From NCBI GenBank assembly GCA_021813585.1, contig JAKAJV010000099.1, forward strand, positions 1-54,649: DNA of 54,649 nucleotides, written 5' to 3'. The position numbers and the translations under genes were made by a program. A model generated the notes under the pieces. It was given only the letters and a program-made list of their open reading frames with translations. It searched no databases and was not told where the DNA came from. This DNA is from Bacteroidota bacterium (lineage in GTDB: Bacteria; Bacteroidota; Ignavibacteria; Ignavibacteriales; Ignavibacteriaceae). Below, piece by piece: positions 18,821-27,245 of this stretch (its first letter is position 1; each line of letters begins with the position of its first letter).

Positions 18821-19147
18821 TTATTCTCGTATCAATCTTTCATGTAATAGTTTTTGCATGTCTCTACGGCCATCTAAAATACAACGGATAAAAATTACTT
18901 TTTCTATTATTTGATAAATAATGCGATATGGTTTATAGCTTAGTTCTAGAAAATCATCTATTCCAAGTAAACTTAATTCAGGAGGGACATGACCACGATT
19001 TGGATATTCTTGAAGGGACAAACATTTCTCATACAATTTTGAGTACAATTTTTCAGCTCTTTCTTCTGAATCGTTGAAATAAACGTATTGATATATTTCA
19101 AATAAATCTTCTTCGGCAGAAGAAACGATATTAACTTTGAACTTCAC
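18821..19147 (-). CDS. ParE/RelE-family toxin
   Basis: About 108 residues of the ParE/RelE toxin fold: VSSAEEDLFEIYQYVYFND, the hallmark LELSYKPYRIIYQI strand and the C-terminal FIRCILDGRRDMQKLL. I prefer the GTG at 19147, preceded by GGGG, because family members begin MKxKV; an ATG at 19168 would add seven residues. The start lies inside the 3' end of the antitoxin gene, typical of coupled toxin-antitoxin operons. ParE types poison gyrase and RelE types cut mRNA at the ribosome; sequence alone does not tell which. Confidence 0.85.
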   Translation of the reverse strand: MKFKVNIVSSAEEDLFEIYQYVYFNDSEERAEKLYSKLYEKCLSLQEYPNRGHVPPELSLLGIDDFLELSYKPYRIIYQIIEKVIFIRCILDGRRDMQKLLHERLIRE

Positions 19148-19433
19148 GCTGTCCCCGTTTAAAATCATTTATACGCTTTCGAACATTGTCAAACGATTTA
19201 TCTAATGTTTTATAATTACCTTTTTTTATTTCTCTCCCACTTAATGCAAGAATTTTTAACAGAGCAATGCTCTCTTGTGTCTTTTCGTATACCTTGACAT
19301 CTTGAAGAATGACCTTTGCTTCGCCATTATGTGTAATAACTAATGTTTTCTGATTTTCTGCAACATCCCTTACAACTTCGGAAGCATGAGTCTTTAAATA
19401 GCTTATTGGTTTTACAACCTCACTGAATTTCAT
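19131..19433 (-). CDS. Phd/YefM-family antitoxin
   Basis: A 100-residue antitoxin. The N-terminal DNA-binding fold VKPISYLKTHASEVVRDVAE and the strand TLVITHNGEAKVILQDV are diagnostic of Phd/YefM. The C-terminal half (EIKKGNYKTLDKSFDNV) would wrap the toxin. The ribosome site AAAAGGAAAT precedes the ATG. It overlaps the toxin gene. Proteins of this family usually bind their own promoter, which here would be within 19434-19513, next to an attC-like site. Confidence 0.88.
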   Translation of the reverse strand: MKFSEVVKPISYLKTHASEVVRDVAENQKTLVITHNGEAKVILQDVKVYEKTQESIALLKILALSGREIKKGNYKTLDKSFDNVRKRINDFKRGQREVQS

Positions 19434-19513
19434 TTTATTTCCTTTTAGTTTACGACTATAATATAGCCCATATACTAGTCTAAATCAATCCGAATATCAA
19501 ATCAGTTTTCAAG

Positions 19514-19885
19514 CCTTATAACGGCATGACCAATAAGCGGCGCCACAGAACAACAATGCCAATTTTGTTTGAGCCAAAGGCTCATCAGCCTTTGGCTGAA
19601 ATAATTTTTATAATTACAAAAAACTTTCATAGCATAACGAAAGGATAAATATAGCAATTCAGTTTATGACGAATATTTACCTACTATTCTTGTGTAATTT
19701 TGCTGGTGAGCAGCAGCCACAATATCTCTGCTTAGATTAGCTACTAAATAACTTACAATTGTTGTTTCGAGATAAACTGAAGGTTTCATAAAAAGTATTT
19801 CAATTTCTTTTTATAAAATAACAAAGAATTTTTGTATATGGGAGTTTTTATTTCCAATGTATTACCTTATTGAACTGCCGTTGTA
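19514..19885 (-). repeat. attC-like site 3 (long, interrupted)
   Basis: The two ends form a spaced inverted repeat. On the minus strand the left end is AACGGCAGTTCAATAAG (plus 19867-19883) and the right end is CTTATTGGTCATGCCGTT (plus 19517-19534). The 7-bp and 6-bp blocks pair perfectly with 4-5-base spacers, which is the R box, spacer, L box plan of attC. The site is longer than usual attC (about 370 bp). It contains a 10-bp perfect hairpin GCCAAAGGCT/AGCCTTTGGC absent from the otherwise similar site 2. Confidence 0.5.
19573..19609. terminator. Perfect 10-bp hairpin followed by T-rich tract
   Basis: GCCAAAGGCT, a four-base loop, AGCCTTTGGC, then TGAAATAATTTTT on the plus strand. The hairpin interrupts a sequence that is otherwise shared with site 2 at 18629-18690, so it looks like an inserted palindrome. 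It could act as a terminator or simply stabilise the attC fold. Confidence 0.4.
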
Positions 19886-20055
19886 GTGAATGCCTATTGT
19901 CAGACATCTCCCATACAGATCCCAACGTATGATATTGCTGCACCGGGTTCTTCAAAGTTACTCGTTTCTGCATTCAGCCGAAACATTATTTAATATTTCA
20001 ACATGTTACTATTACTCGTAGCTAGGTTTGTCCCGCCTTGCAGGATTTCCTTTAC
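19878..20055 (-). ncRNA. Probable group II intron 3' relic (domains V-VI)
   Basis: On the minus strand 19950-19918 reads GAACCCGGTGCAGCAATATC and then ATACGTTGGGATC, similar to a bacterial group II intron domain V (GAxCC..GGTGC...ACGT.GG.TC). It is followed by TGTATGGGAGATGTC, a domain VI-like stem, and a 3' end CTACAACGG. Pairing in the domain V upper stem is poor, so this would be a decayed copy. No reverse transcriptase gene remains. Its 3' end touches the left arm of attC-like site 3, and some group II introns do target attC sites. Confidence 0.35.
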
Positions 20056-20098
20056 AAGTTACGTATCACTGTCAACTCCTTCCACACATGAACAGCGC

Positions 20099-20908
20099 TC
20101 ACAAATCAATCTCTGTACTAATTGAACGTAAGAAGGATTTGACAACAGCCGCAAAGAGCTCTGGTTGGTCTAAGTGAACCCCGTGCCCAGCATCCCGAAT
20201 TTGCTCGATCTGAAATTTCGGATTACAACGTTGTAACTCTACAGCAACAGCGGATGAGACCACACCTTTATCACCAAATATGAGGAGGCTTGGAACGTCA
20301 ATCGTACTTACTAACTGCCTATAATCGGGATTCGGTGGCGTGAGAACGTCGAAAGCACCCATGCTGGTTTGAAGTCGAGCCTTAGCGAATAGCTCAAGGG
20401 TCTCCGATGACCGATTAGGATGTTTAGCCCGCCCTTCTGCCACTACCTCATCCAATGACAAATTGAGGATTCGTCGATGCTGATCGGATACATCACTATC
20501 GCAAACTTCGCGTTGAACTTTTGGGCTTAAGAATGTTGGATCAGCTAAAATTAAGCCACGGAGTAGCTTCGGGTTACGACTTGCTACAACGGCTGCAGTC
20601 ATACCTCCCATGGAGTGCCCGATCAGAATCGGAGGTGGAAGTCTTAGAGCCTTTATAAGACAGACGACATCGTTTGCATGGTCTTCGTATCGGTAACCAT
20701 AGTCAGGCACACTTGACTTTCCATGACCTCTAGCATCGGGCATGATTACGTCATATTCTCCAAATAGAGTATGTGCCAAAGCCGTCCAGCAGGCACCATT
20801 AGCAGTTAATCCGTGTAGCAAAATTAAAGGAGGCTTGCCTCCTCCGGTCCTCGTGTAGTGTATGTTAATTCCGTTTGTTTCGCAGATTGCTGTACTCCAA
20901 TCTGTCAT
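20099..20908 (-). CDS. Alpha/beta-fold hydrolase
   Basis: A 269-residue alpha/beta hydrolase with a complete catalytic triad: Ser99 in LIGHSMGG, Asp213 in LIFGDKGVV, and His242 in DAGHGVHLDQPE. The oxyanion-hole motif is LLHGLTANGACW. It resembles soluble esterases and haloperoxidase-like or MhpC-type hydrolases, but the substrate cannot be told. GC content is visibly higher than in neighbouring genes, and it has a strong ribosome site (AAGGAG) before the ATG, which suggests transfer from elsewhere. It is the first gene of the putative minus-strand cassette array. Confidence 0.88.
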   Translation of the reverse strand: MTDWSTAICETNGINIHYTRTGGGKPPLILLHGLTANGACWTALAHTLFGEYDVIMPDARGHGKSSVPDYGYRYEDHANDVVCLIKALRLPPPILIGHSMGGMTAAVVASRNPKLLRGLILADPTFLSPKVQREVCDSDVSDQHRRILNLSLDEVVAEGRAKHPNRSSETLELFAKARLQTSMGAFDVLTPPNPDYRQLVSTIDVPSLLIFGDKGVVSSAVAVELQRCNPKFQIEQIRDAGHGVHLDQPELFAAVVKSFLRSISTEIDL

Positions 20909-21048
20909 TTGTTGTCTCCTTCGCGCATAGATTCATGTTTTAGTTTGTAGTTCAAGTCAATGTTGTCACCGGGATCCTCTGAGTTTGTCGTCCTGCTTAA
21001 GGTTAAATTGCATGGAAGTCCGCAACGTTACGCTCAAGCTTTAAAACT

Positions 21049-21085
21049 GCCTAACAGCCTTGCCTATAACTTGCCGCCCAGAACA
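21049..21085 (-). repeat. attC-like site 4, right half
   Basis: On the minus strand it reads GTTCTGGGCGGCAAGTTATA and then GGCAAGGCTGTTAGGC, ending in a core GTTAGGC that fits the attC consensus GTTRRRY. The leading GTTCTGGGC block is shared with sites 1-3. It lies upstream of the hydrolase as expected for the cassette boundary. The other half may have been displaced by the adjacent MITE. Confidence 0.45.
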
Positions 21086-21123
21086 GACAGCTTGATTAAA
21101 ACGATTACATCAATAATTATTAA

Positions 21124-21266
21124 CTCATGTTACGCAGGAATACATTTTGATGTCTGCATTGTCATTCCCACGAAAGTTGGAATCCATTTTTTATCATATT
21201 TTCGCATCTTGGATACCCGCTTTCGCGGGTATGACACTCAAGCTTTATAATTTTGCGTAACATGAG
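21124..21266 (+). mobile_element. 143-bp MITE-like element, copy 1
   Basis: Exactly 143 bp with ends CTCATGTTACGCA and TGCGTAACATGAG. It is flanked by the 7-bp duplication TTATTAA (21117-21123 and 21267-21273). Two internal hairpins, CCCACGAAAGTTGG-type and ACCCGCTTTCGCGGGT, sit in roughly symmetrical arms. It has no coding capacity of its own. Confidence 0.88.
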
Positions 21267-21339
21267 TTATTAAGATATAATCTGTATAAAAAAAACTGAA
21301 TAACAATATCCTTTCTTAATAAGGTTCACGTTAAAATAT

Positions 21340-21414
21340 CTTACTCTTGCTCTTAATCTTAATCCGTTCTAAAATAGATTAGGATAAAGAGTAAATATTA
21401 GGAGTAAGAGTAAG
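21340..21414. repeat. Imperfect inverted repeat of CTTACTC units
   Basis: The left arm CTTACTCTTGCTCTTAATC and the right arm (reverse complement CTTACTCTTACTCCTAATA) match over about 30 bases with a short central loop. The arms consist of degenerate TACTCT/TAATC units. It sits downstream of the nitroreductase pseudogene, where it might act as a terminator. No known repeat family is recognised. Confidence 0.4.
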
Positions 21415-21445
21415 AGTTACTTGCATAACATAAGCTACTCAGTTT

Positions 21446-22101
21446 TTATTCCGGGTAGCCGACCGTCTGCGCAAGAATAACTTTTTGGCTCTTGCTCAGC
21501 TTAAATTTTTCGGCTATCGTCTGCCTGTTTATCGAGCCGCGAACTACAACTGCCAATCCCTGAGATGCGCAGTATAAATAAACATTCTGAGCGATGAACC
21601 CGCAGTCGGCCGCGGTAAAAAGATTTTTATCTTCATCGCTGCCTCTTGTTATCCTGGAAAAATCCGAAACATAGATTAAGTTTAGCGGCGCGGATTTAAC
21701 AAAGTCCTGCGAGCCGCAAAATTCTCTCAGGTCGCCTTCAACAGTTTGAACTAAATTGTTCTGCTTTGCATCGTACAAATAAGCTCCGTCAGGGAGGACG
21801 GCATACACATCATACTCCTGCCAGTTCATTGCAGAAGGCGCAGTGCGCTTTCCGCTTTCGGGTCTATTAATTCCGTATGCAGCCCAAAGGATATTTGAAA
21901 GCTCCTGCATAGGCAAAGGCTTGTTGCTGAATTTACGGGATTAATGACGCAGCTTTAAGGTTTGCATGAGCGGCTTCCTATTTCCGTTTGCGGCTCCGGT
22001 AACATGATTGACTTCTTTTCCTGCGCATAGGAAAAAAATAATATCGGGACAAATATTACAAGAAGAAAAATTTTTACGAGGTTGTTATTTATTTTATTCA
22101 T
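21446..22101 (-). pseudogene. SagB-type nitroreductase, degraded
   Basis: The intact 3' part (21446-21916) encodes a nitroreductase/SagB-like FMN-binding domain: LSNILWAAYGINRPESGKRT, the central DVYAVLPDGAYLYD, and the C-terminal AADCGFIAQNVYLYCASQGL. Upstream, the real start at 22101 encodes a hydrophobic leader and LPEPQTEIG, after which the frame is lost. Deleting one base near 21975 restores KPLMQTLKLRH, and a TAA then sits where the family has Ser in the RHSSR motif. One frameshift plus one nonsense codon indicate a pseudogene, although translation from the internal ATG at 21916 is possible. Confidence 0.8.
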
Positions 22102-22325
22102 ATCGGCTCCCCGGAATTTTCTTTTAGATTAAGATTATCTTTTAATCTTCCGTAATAAAAATATAAATCCTTGCGCTAACCTTCAATGCTGCCCAAGTAA
22201 ATTCAATATATGATTAGTTTAGAAAAATAACTGCCGGAATTATCAAACGATTAATTATTCTAAAGTATTTATGTTTTGTCGTATATTTAGAGTGTAATTA
22301 TTCGGGAAATAAAACACCAAATACC

Positions 22326-23726
22326 ATGAATAAAAAATCTTTTGTCGTCCTGGCAGTTCTTTTATTTTCATTTTCAAGCTATGCTCAAACGGAGAGCTAT
22401 TCACCGTTCGATACTTACCCGCATCCCGGCAACGGCTATTTAGACGGCGGGCTGGGGTTAAACTGGATTGACGGGCAGCTTTATTACCGCTTTCATTTTA
22501 TGCCGGAAGTATCTTTAGGCAACTTCGGCGTGGGGCTCAATCTGGCGCTGGATATAAACCAGAACGGGAATATAAGGAAAGAAGATTTTAACACCGCTTC
22601 CGATTACCTAAGCATTATCCGCTATATTAGGTACGGCCTTAAGTACGACCCGGTTTACATTAAGCTCGGCGCGTTGGATTATTATACTCTGGGGCACGGC
22701 AGCATTATGTACCAGTACAACAACAGTCCTTCAATCGATAACCGTAAGATCGGTTTAGTTACCGATATCGATTTCGGCAGCTTCGGGTTCGAATCTATTT
22801 ACAGTACTTTTGCCGAAGCAGGCGTTGTGGGATTAAGAGCATACGTGCGCCCTTTAAAATTTACAACCGCTGCCGATATTCCCATAATCAGTAATTTGGA
22901 AGTCGGCGCAAGTTATGCTGCCGACTTTAATAAATATTCGGGAGTTGAAATCGATACTTCATATATTCCTTCTCTTAGAGTTCCTCCGCTTCCTGTGCCT
23001 CCGACTCCAGTTGTGTCTACCGTGGATAAAGGCAGAATGCAGATTGTTGGTTTGGATTTGGGTCTGCCGTTAATCAGATCGAGCATGTTCAATCTTGAAT
23101 TGTATTCCGACTTCGCTAAGATTATTAATTACGGAAGCGGAGTTGCTACAGGAGTTAAGGTTGATTTAAACGGGCTCGGTATTTTAAATGCTTCAGCAAA
23201 GCTGGAACGCAGATTTAATCAAGCTCATTATATACCTTCTTACTTTAATTCTTTATATGAAATTCAAAGATATAATGTCGATACACTAAATGGTGCTGTT
23301 TCAAGCAAAGCCACTCTTCTTTCAAGTATTACAAATCCGGACAACGGAGTCTTCGGCGAGCTTGGCCTTCATTTCCTCGGCGTACTGGATGTAATAGGCA
23401 GCTACCAGAGGCTTGATAAAACGCCGGACAGCGGAATACTTCACCTGGTTGCAAACGTCTCGCCCGAAGGTATGCCGTTTGTTGCCAGAGCCGGGTACGA
23501 TAAATTAAATATTGGAAACGAAACTCAGATTCTTAAGGTTGATAATAACTCGTATATGTTTTTTGAGCTGGGCTATAAGCCGGTGCCTTATATTATTGTC
23601 TCTATGGTTTATACCTGGACGTTTACCCCTGTGCGCGATGCTAATAACAATGTAATAAGTTACCTGCCTCAAAAGAGAATTGAGCCGAGAGTTTCTTTTG
23701 TATATCCGTTTAATTTCGGCCAATAA
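22326..23726 (+). CDS. Outer-membrane beta-barrel protein, unknown function
   Basis: A 466-residue protein with a signal peptide (MNKKSFVVLAVLLFSFSSYA, cut before QTESY) and alternating beta-strand patterns ending PRVSFVYPFNFG, i.e. a C-terminal aromatic strand typical of outer-membrane barrels. A proline-rich loop RVPPLPVPPTPVV lies near residue 220. I do not recognise the family. It has its own terminator and lies upstream of a Pho-type regulatory array, so it is probably not co-transcribed with the phosphate genes. Confidence 0.65.
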   Translation: MNKKSFVVLAVLLFSFSSYAQTESYSPFDTYPHPGNGYLDGGLGLNWIDGQLYYRFHFMPEVSLGNFGVGLNLALDINQNGNIRKEDFNTASDYLSIIRYIRYGLKYDPVYIKLGALDYYTLGHGSIMYQYNNSPSIDNRKIGLVTDIDFGSFGFESIYSTFAEAGVVGLRAYVRPLKFTTAADIPIISNLEVGASYAADFNKYSGVEIDTSYIPSLRVPPLPVPPTPVVSTVDKGRMQIVGLDLGLPLIRSSMFNLELYSDFAKIINYGSGVATGVKVDLNGLGILNASAKLERRFNQAHYIPSYFNSLYEIQRYNVDTLNGAVSSKATLLSSITNPDNGVFGELGLHFLGVLDVIGSYQRLDKTPDSGILHLVANVSPEGMPFVARAGYDKLNIGNETQILKVDNNSYMFFELGYKPVPYIIVSMVYTWTFTPVRDANNNVISYLPQKRIEPRVSFVYPFNFGQ

Positions 23727-23795
23727 TAGTTAAAGCACCTTAAATTAACTTACGCTTAAAAGGCTTTAACAATCCGCCCAAATAAATTTTATTAT

Positions 23796-23832
23796 GAACC
23801 GTACCTGTTTATAACAGTGCCGGTTCTTTTTT
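23796..23832 (+). terminator. Rho-independent terminator
   Basis: GAACCG and CTGTT arms pair with AACAG and CGGTTC around a short loop, followed directly by six T. It lies 70 bases after the stop at 23726 and separates that gene from the phosphate porin unit. Confidence 0.8.
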
Positions 23833-23857
23833 ATTATAATTTCAACTCTTATCCAGC

Positions 23858-23901
23858 TTAACAATTTTATAACATAGCCTTAATCTTATCTTAACAATAC
23901 C
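23858..23901 (+). promoter_or_regulatory. Pho-box-like array of four 11-bp repeats
   Basis: Four consecutive 11-mers begin TTAACAA, ATAACAT, TTAATCT and TTAACAA (23858, 23869, 23880, 23891). The 11-bp period of TTAAC-like half-sites is how PhoB/PhoP response regulators bind. A -10-like TAATAT follows about 14 bases later, and the porin gene begins 100 bases downstream. Its place before the pst gene block supports a phosphate-starvation role. Confidence 0.55.
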
Positions 23902-24002
23902 CGCATTTTTTAATACTAATATTACGCCTAAAATTTTCCATCACTTAGTAACGATATTAAAAAAACAAACAAATAATTAATAACAAAAACAGAAAGCATA
24001 AT

Positions 24003-25019
24003 ATGAAAAAAATTGCACTGATTATTTTTTCGCTTTTTTCTTTCATTAGTCTAACTAATGCTCAAAATCTGCCTAAATTCAGCGGCTTAATGTTTGGCGA
24101 TTATTATTACATGGTTCAAAACCACGACCAAACAATGAAGGATGTAGGTGCCTTTGATTATAGGAGAATTTATTTAACCGCAGACTATACCATATCCGAC
24201 GGTATTTGGTCTAGGTTCCGTTTAGAATCCGACCCGACGGCATCCAACCTTGGCAATGGCAAGCTGTCTACTATGGTTAAAGATGCATTTATAGATTTTA
24301 AAAATGTAGGAGATGGTGATCTTGTTATCGGTTTGCAAGGTACCTGGAATATAAATATGGCTGAAGGTATTTTCGGCTACCGCCCTCTGGAAAAAACCAT
24401 ACAGGATCTTCACGGTATCAGCGCTTCCAGAGACCTGGGTATTTCTCTTACTCAGAATTTTTCTAAAGAATTCTCTGCCGGCTTCCTTTTGGGAAACAAT
24501 ACCGGCAACAGCGGTACTTTCCTTAACCAAACGAATACAAGCCAGGCCAGATATAAATCCGGTTATTTGTTTTTGCAGTTCAAGCCTGTTTCTGAATTAA
24601 CCATCTTATTGAACGGTCAGTATTCGAGCGCGCCTGCAGGCAAGAACGTAAGCGTTTACGACGGTATTATAAATTATGCTACCAGCCAATTTAGTATAGG
24701 TGTACAGGGATTTGTTAATTCAATCGATAAAGCCGCAGCAGACGGCTCTACCTTGAAGAGAAACGGCATCAGCTTCAACGGATGGGTTGCACTCAGCGAC
24801 AATATCCGCCTTGTCGGAAGGTTCGACAGTTTTACGCCTGATGCAGATCATAAGAATACAACCATTGCGAACAGCACCCAGAGCTTTATTCTTGGCGCAC
24901 TGGATTTTGCCGTTAGAAAAAATGTACATATTATGCCCAACATTGAATATACTTCTTACGGCCTTTCCGGCTCAAAGGCGGATGTGCTTTTAAGAGGAAC
25001 TTTTTTCTTCAGCTTCTAA
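24003..25019 (+). CDS. Porin, probable phosphate-selective type (OprO/OprP-like)
   Basis: A 338-residue outer-membrane protein with a signal peptide ending SLTNA before QNLPK. The body shows porin strands such as FDYRRIYLTADYTISDGIWS and FRLESDPTASN, with a terminal aromatic strand LLRGTFFFSF. The overall plan resembles trimeric phosphate/polyphosphate porins. It lies between a Pho-box-like array and pstS, so transport of phosphate across the outer membrane is a good inference. The specific basic ladder of OprP cannot be verified by eye. Confidence 0.7.
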   Translation: MKKIALIIFSLFSFISLTNAQNLPKFSGLMFGDYYYMVQNHDQTMKDVGAFDYRRIYLTADYTISDGIWSRFRLESDPTASNLGNGKLSTMVKDAFIDFKNVGDGDLVIGLQGTWNINMAEGIFGYRPLEKTIQDLHGISASRDLGISLTQNFSKEFSAGFLLGNNTGNSGTFLNQTNTSQARYKSGYLFLQFKPVSELTILLNGQYSSAPAGKNVSVYDGIINYATSQFSIGVQGFVNSIDKAAADGSTLKRNGISFNGWVALSDNIRLVGRFDSFTPDADHKNTTIANSTQSFILGALDFAVRKNVHIMPNIEYTSYGLSGSKADVLLRGTFFFSF

Positions 25020-25175
25020 CGTAGATATTTTTTGTTAAATGTGTTGTTTAATAAATTCAAAAAAAATAAATCTTAATAAATTGATTAAAAATAAAAATTA
25101 AAAATCGGTATTTGGTAATTGTAATTTAAGTCTGTCATGATTTATTAAAAATTAATTATATTTAGGAGTAAAATT

Positions 25176-26219
25176 ATGAAATTCAAAATTCTTTCGTTAG
25201 CCATTTTATTTGCGGGGTTATTTGCAGCGTTTACTCTGGCCCAGGTTAAGCTTACCGGCGCCGGCTCTACGTTCGATTACCCGATCTTTTCAAAATGGTT
25301 CGATACTTACAATAAGATGACCGGTGTGCAGATAAATTACGCGTCTATCGGCAGCGGCGGTGGTATTCAGCAGATTACAGCCGGTACGGTAGATTTCGGA
25401 GCTTCCGATGCGCCGTTAACCCCCGAGCAGATGAAAACCTTTAAGGAAAAAAGAGGCACGGATATAATCCACCTGCCGATTATTATGGGCGGTGTTGCTA
25501 TTACTTATAACCTGCCTTCCGTTGGCCAGGGAATTAAGCTTGACGGCGAGACACTTGCAGATATTTACCTAGGTAAGATTACCAAATGGAACGATCCGAG
25601 ACTTGTAAAATTAAATCCCGATAAGAAGCTTCCTAACAAAGCTATCTTAGTGGCGCATCGTTCCGAAGGAAGCGGCACTACGTTTATATTCACCAGCTAC
25701 TTAACCAAGGTAAGCCCGGAGTGGGCAAAGAAAGTCGGAAACAGTACTTCCGTTAATTGGCCTGTAGGATTAGGCGCTAAGGGAACCGAAGGCGTTGCAG
25801 GAATAATTGCGCAAACACAAGGCGCTATCGGCTACATCGAATTGGCTTATGCAAAGCAGAACAACCTGCCTTATTGCGTTATGAAAAATAAGGCCGGAAA
25901 TTTTATCGACGTAAATTTCAATACTGTTTCGGAAGCTGCTGCGGGCGCCGCTAAAAACATGCCTAAAGACCTCCGCGCAGTTATAACAAATGCAGACGGT
26001 AAGAATTCATATCCTATCTCGGGATTTTCATGGATAGTAGTTCCTAAGGATATTAAAGATTATTCACATGCCGAAGCGCTTGTTAAGTTCTTAAGATGGG
26101 CTGTAACAAAAGGCCAGGCAGATGCTACCAGTCTTTATTATGCGCCTCTGCCGAAGCAGGTTCAAAAGCTTGACCTGGAAAAAATAAATTCAATTACCAG
26201 CAACGGAAAGAAACTTTAA
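25176..26219 (+). CDS. pstS: Phosphate-binding protein PstS
   Basis: The 347-residue periplasmic binding protein of the high-affinity phosphate ABC importer. After a signal peptide (ending FTLAQ) come the phosphate-binding motifs LTGAGSTFDYPIFSKW, IGSGGGIQQITAGTVDFGAS and HRSEGSGTTFIFTSYL, all typical of PstS. Ribosome site AGGAG precedes the ATG. It is followed after 15 bases by pstC. An AT-rich 150-base upstream region holds a single CTGTCATGA half-site, which is too little to call a second Pho box. Confidence 0.97.
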   Translation: MKFKILSLAILFAGLFAAFTLAQVKLTGAGSTFDYPIFSKWFDTYNKMTGVQINYASIGSGGGIQQITAGTVDFGASDAPLTPEQMKTFKEKRGTDIIHLPIIMGGVAITYNLPSVGQGIKLDGETLADIYLGKITKWNDPRLVKLNPDKKLPNKAILVAHRSEGSGTTFIFTSYLTKVSPEWAKKVGNSTSVNWPVGLGAKGTEGVAGIIAQTQGAIGYIELAYAKQNNLPYCVMKNKAGNFIDVNFNTVSEAAAGAAKNMPKDLRAVITNADGKNSYPISGFSWIVVPKDIKDYSHAEALVKFLRWAVTKGQADATSLYYAPLPKQVQKLDLEKINSITSNGKKL

Positions 26220-26234
26220 TTTATAGATAACCCG

Positions 26235-27245
26235 GTGGATATTGTAAAAGACAGAGAAACGTTCGAAAAGGTTCAGGATTATTTTAAGAAGAGTAAAGAG
26301 AAAAAAAGCTCGGGCTTCTTAAATAAAATACTGGGCACAAACAACCTGGGCGATATTATTTTTGAAAGACTAACACTGCTGTTTGCGGTGTTAGTCTTTT
26401 TGCTTGTCGTTTTTATGGCCTGGGAAATGTATTCCCATTCGACTTTATCAATCAAACAGTTCGGCTGGAAATTCTTAATAAACTCTACCTGGGATCCGGC
26501 CGTTACACAAGTCTTCGGTGCACTGCCGATGATATTCGGGACGATGCTTTCATCGTTCCTTGGACTTTTAATTGCCGTGCCTTTAGGATTGAGTGTTGCG
26601 GTCTTTCTATCCGAGCTTGCACCGGCGTGGCTTGAGAAGCCTTTATCGTTTTTAACAGAACTGCTTGCGGGAATTCCCAGCGTAATATACGGACTGTGGG
26701 GAATATTCGTCCTTGTTCCTTGGCTAAGGGATACTGTTGAGCCGTTTCTTCAAAATGAATTTCCGAACTCACCCTTTTTCCAGGGCGCTCCTTACGGATT
26801 CGGAATGCTTGCTGCCGGCCTTATATTATCAATTATGGTCCTTCCAATTATCTCCTCTATCTCAAGAGACGTTTTGAAGTCTGTCCCCGATACACAAAGA
26901 GAAGCTGCTTTTGCATTAGGCGCAACCAGATGGGAAGTTACCAAGATTGTTTTGTCTAATGCAAGATCAGGTTTATTCGGTGCGATTATGCTCGGCTTCG
27001 GAAGGGCTATCGGTGAGACGATGGCTGTTACGATGGTAATAGGTAACCGGGCCCAGATTTCAGCTTCGTTGCTAGACCCCGGTTATACCATGGCAAGCGT
27101 GCTTGCAAACGAGTTTACCGAAGCCACAACCGATCTGTATTTGAATGCGTTAATTGAGCTTGCCCTTGTATTATTCGTAATAACAATAATTGTAAATATG
27201 TTGGCTCATTTACTTGTCTGGAGTACCGAACGTAAATGGAAGTAA
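26235..27245 (+). CDS. pstC: Phosphate ABC transporter permease PstC
   Basis: A 336-residue inner-membrane permease with about six helices. A cytoplasmic N-terminal extension (first 45 residues) is followed by the helix FAVLVFLLVVFMAW and the signature region LLAGIPSVIYGLWGIFVLVP. The EAA loop REAAFALGATRWEVTKIVLS contacts PstB. The start is GTG at 26235. The coding sequence contains a strong terminator-like hairpin at 26365-26401. It overlaps pstA by ten bases. Confidence 0.96.
   Translation: MDIVKDRETFEKVQDYFKKSKEKKSSGFLNKILGTNNLGDIIFERLTLLFAVLVFLLVVFMAWEMYSHSTLSIKQFGWKFLINSTWDPAVTQVFGALPMIFGTMLSSFLGLLIAVPLGLSVAVFLSELAPAWLEKPLSFLTELLAGIPSVIYGLWGIFVLVPWLRDTVEPFLQNEFPNSPFFQGAPYGFGMLAAGLILSIMVLPIISSISRDVLKSVPDTQREAAFALGATRWEVTKIVLSNARSGLFGAIMLGFGRAIGETMAVTMVIGNRAQISASLLDPGYTMASVLANEFTEATTDLYLNALIELALVLFVITIIVNMLAHLLVWSTERKWK
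26365..26401 (+). terminator. Intragenic terminator-like hairpin in pstC
   Basis: AAAGACTAACAC and GTGTTAGTCTTT form a perfect 12-bp stem with an 11-base loop, followed by T (five in a row counting the stem end). It lies about 130 bases into pstC. It could lower expression of the membrane genes relative to pstS; chance constraint by codons is possible but a perfect 12-bp stem is unusual. Confidence 0.45.

Noticed and set aside
20960-21250. Plus-strand open frame of 96 codons
   Set aside because: It runs through attC-like site 4 and MITE copy 1 and has no protein-like composition.
25132-25140. CTGTCATGA before pstS as an E. coli-type Pho box
   Set aside because: Only one half-site, without the 11-bp repeat; the array at 23858 is much better.
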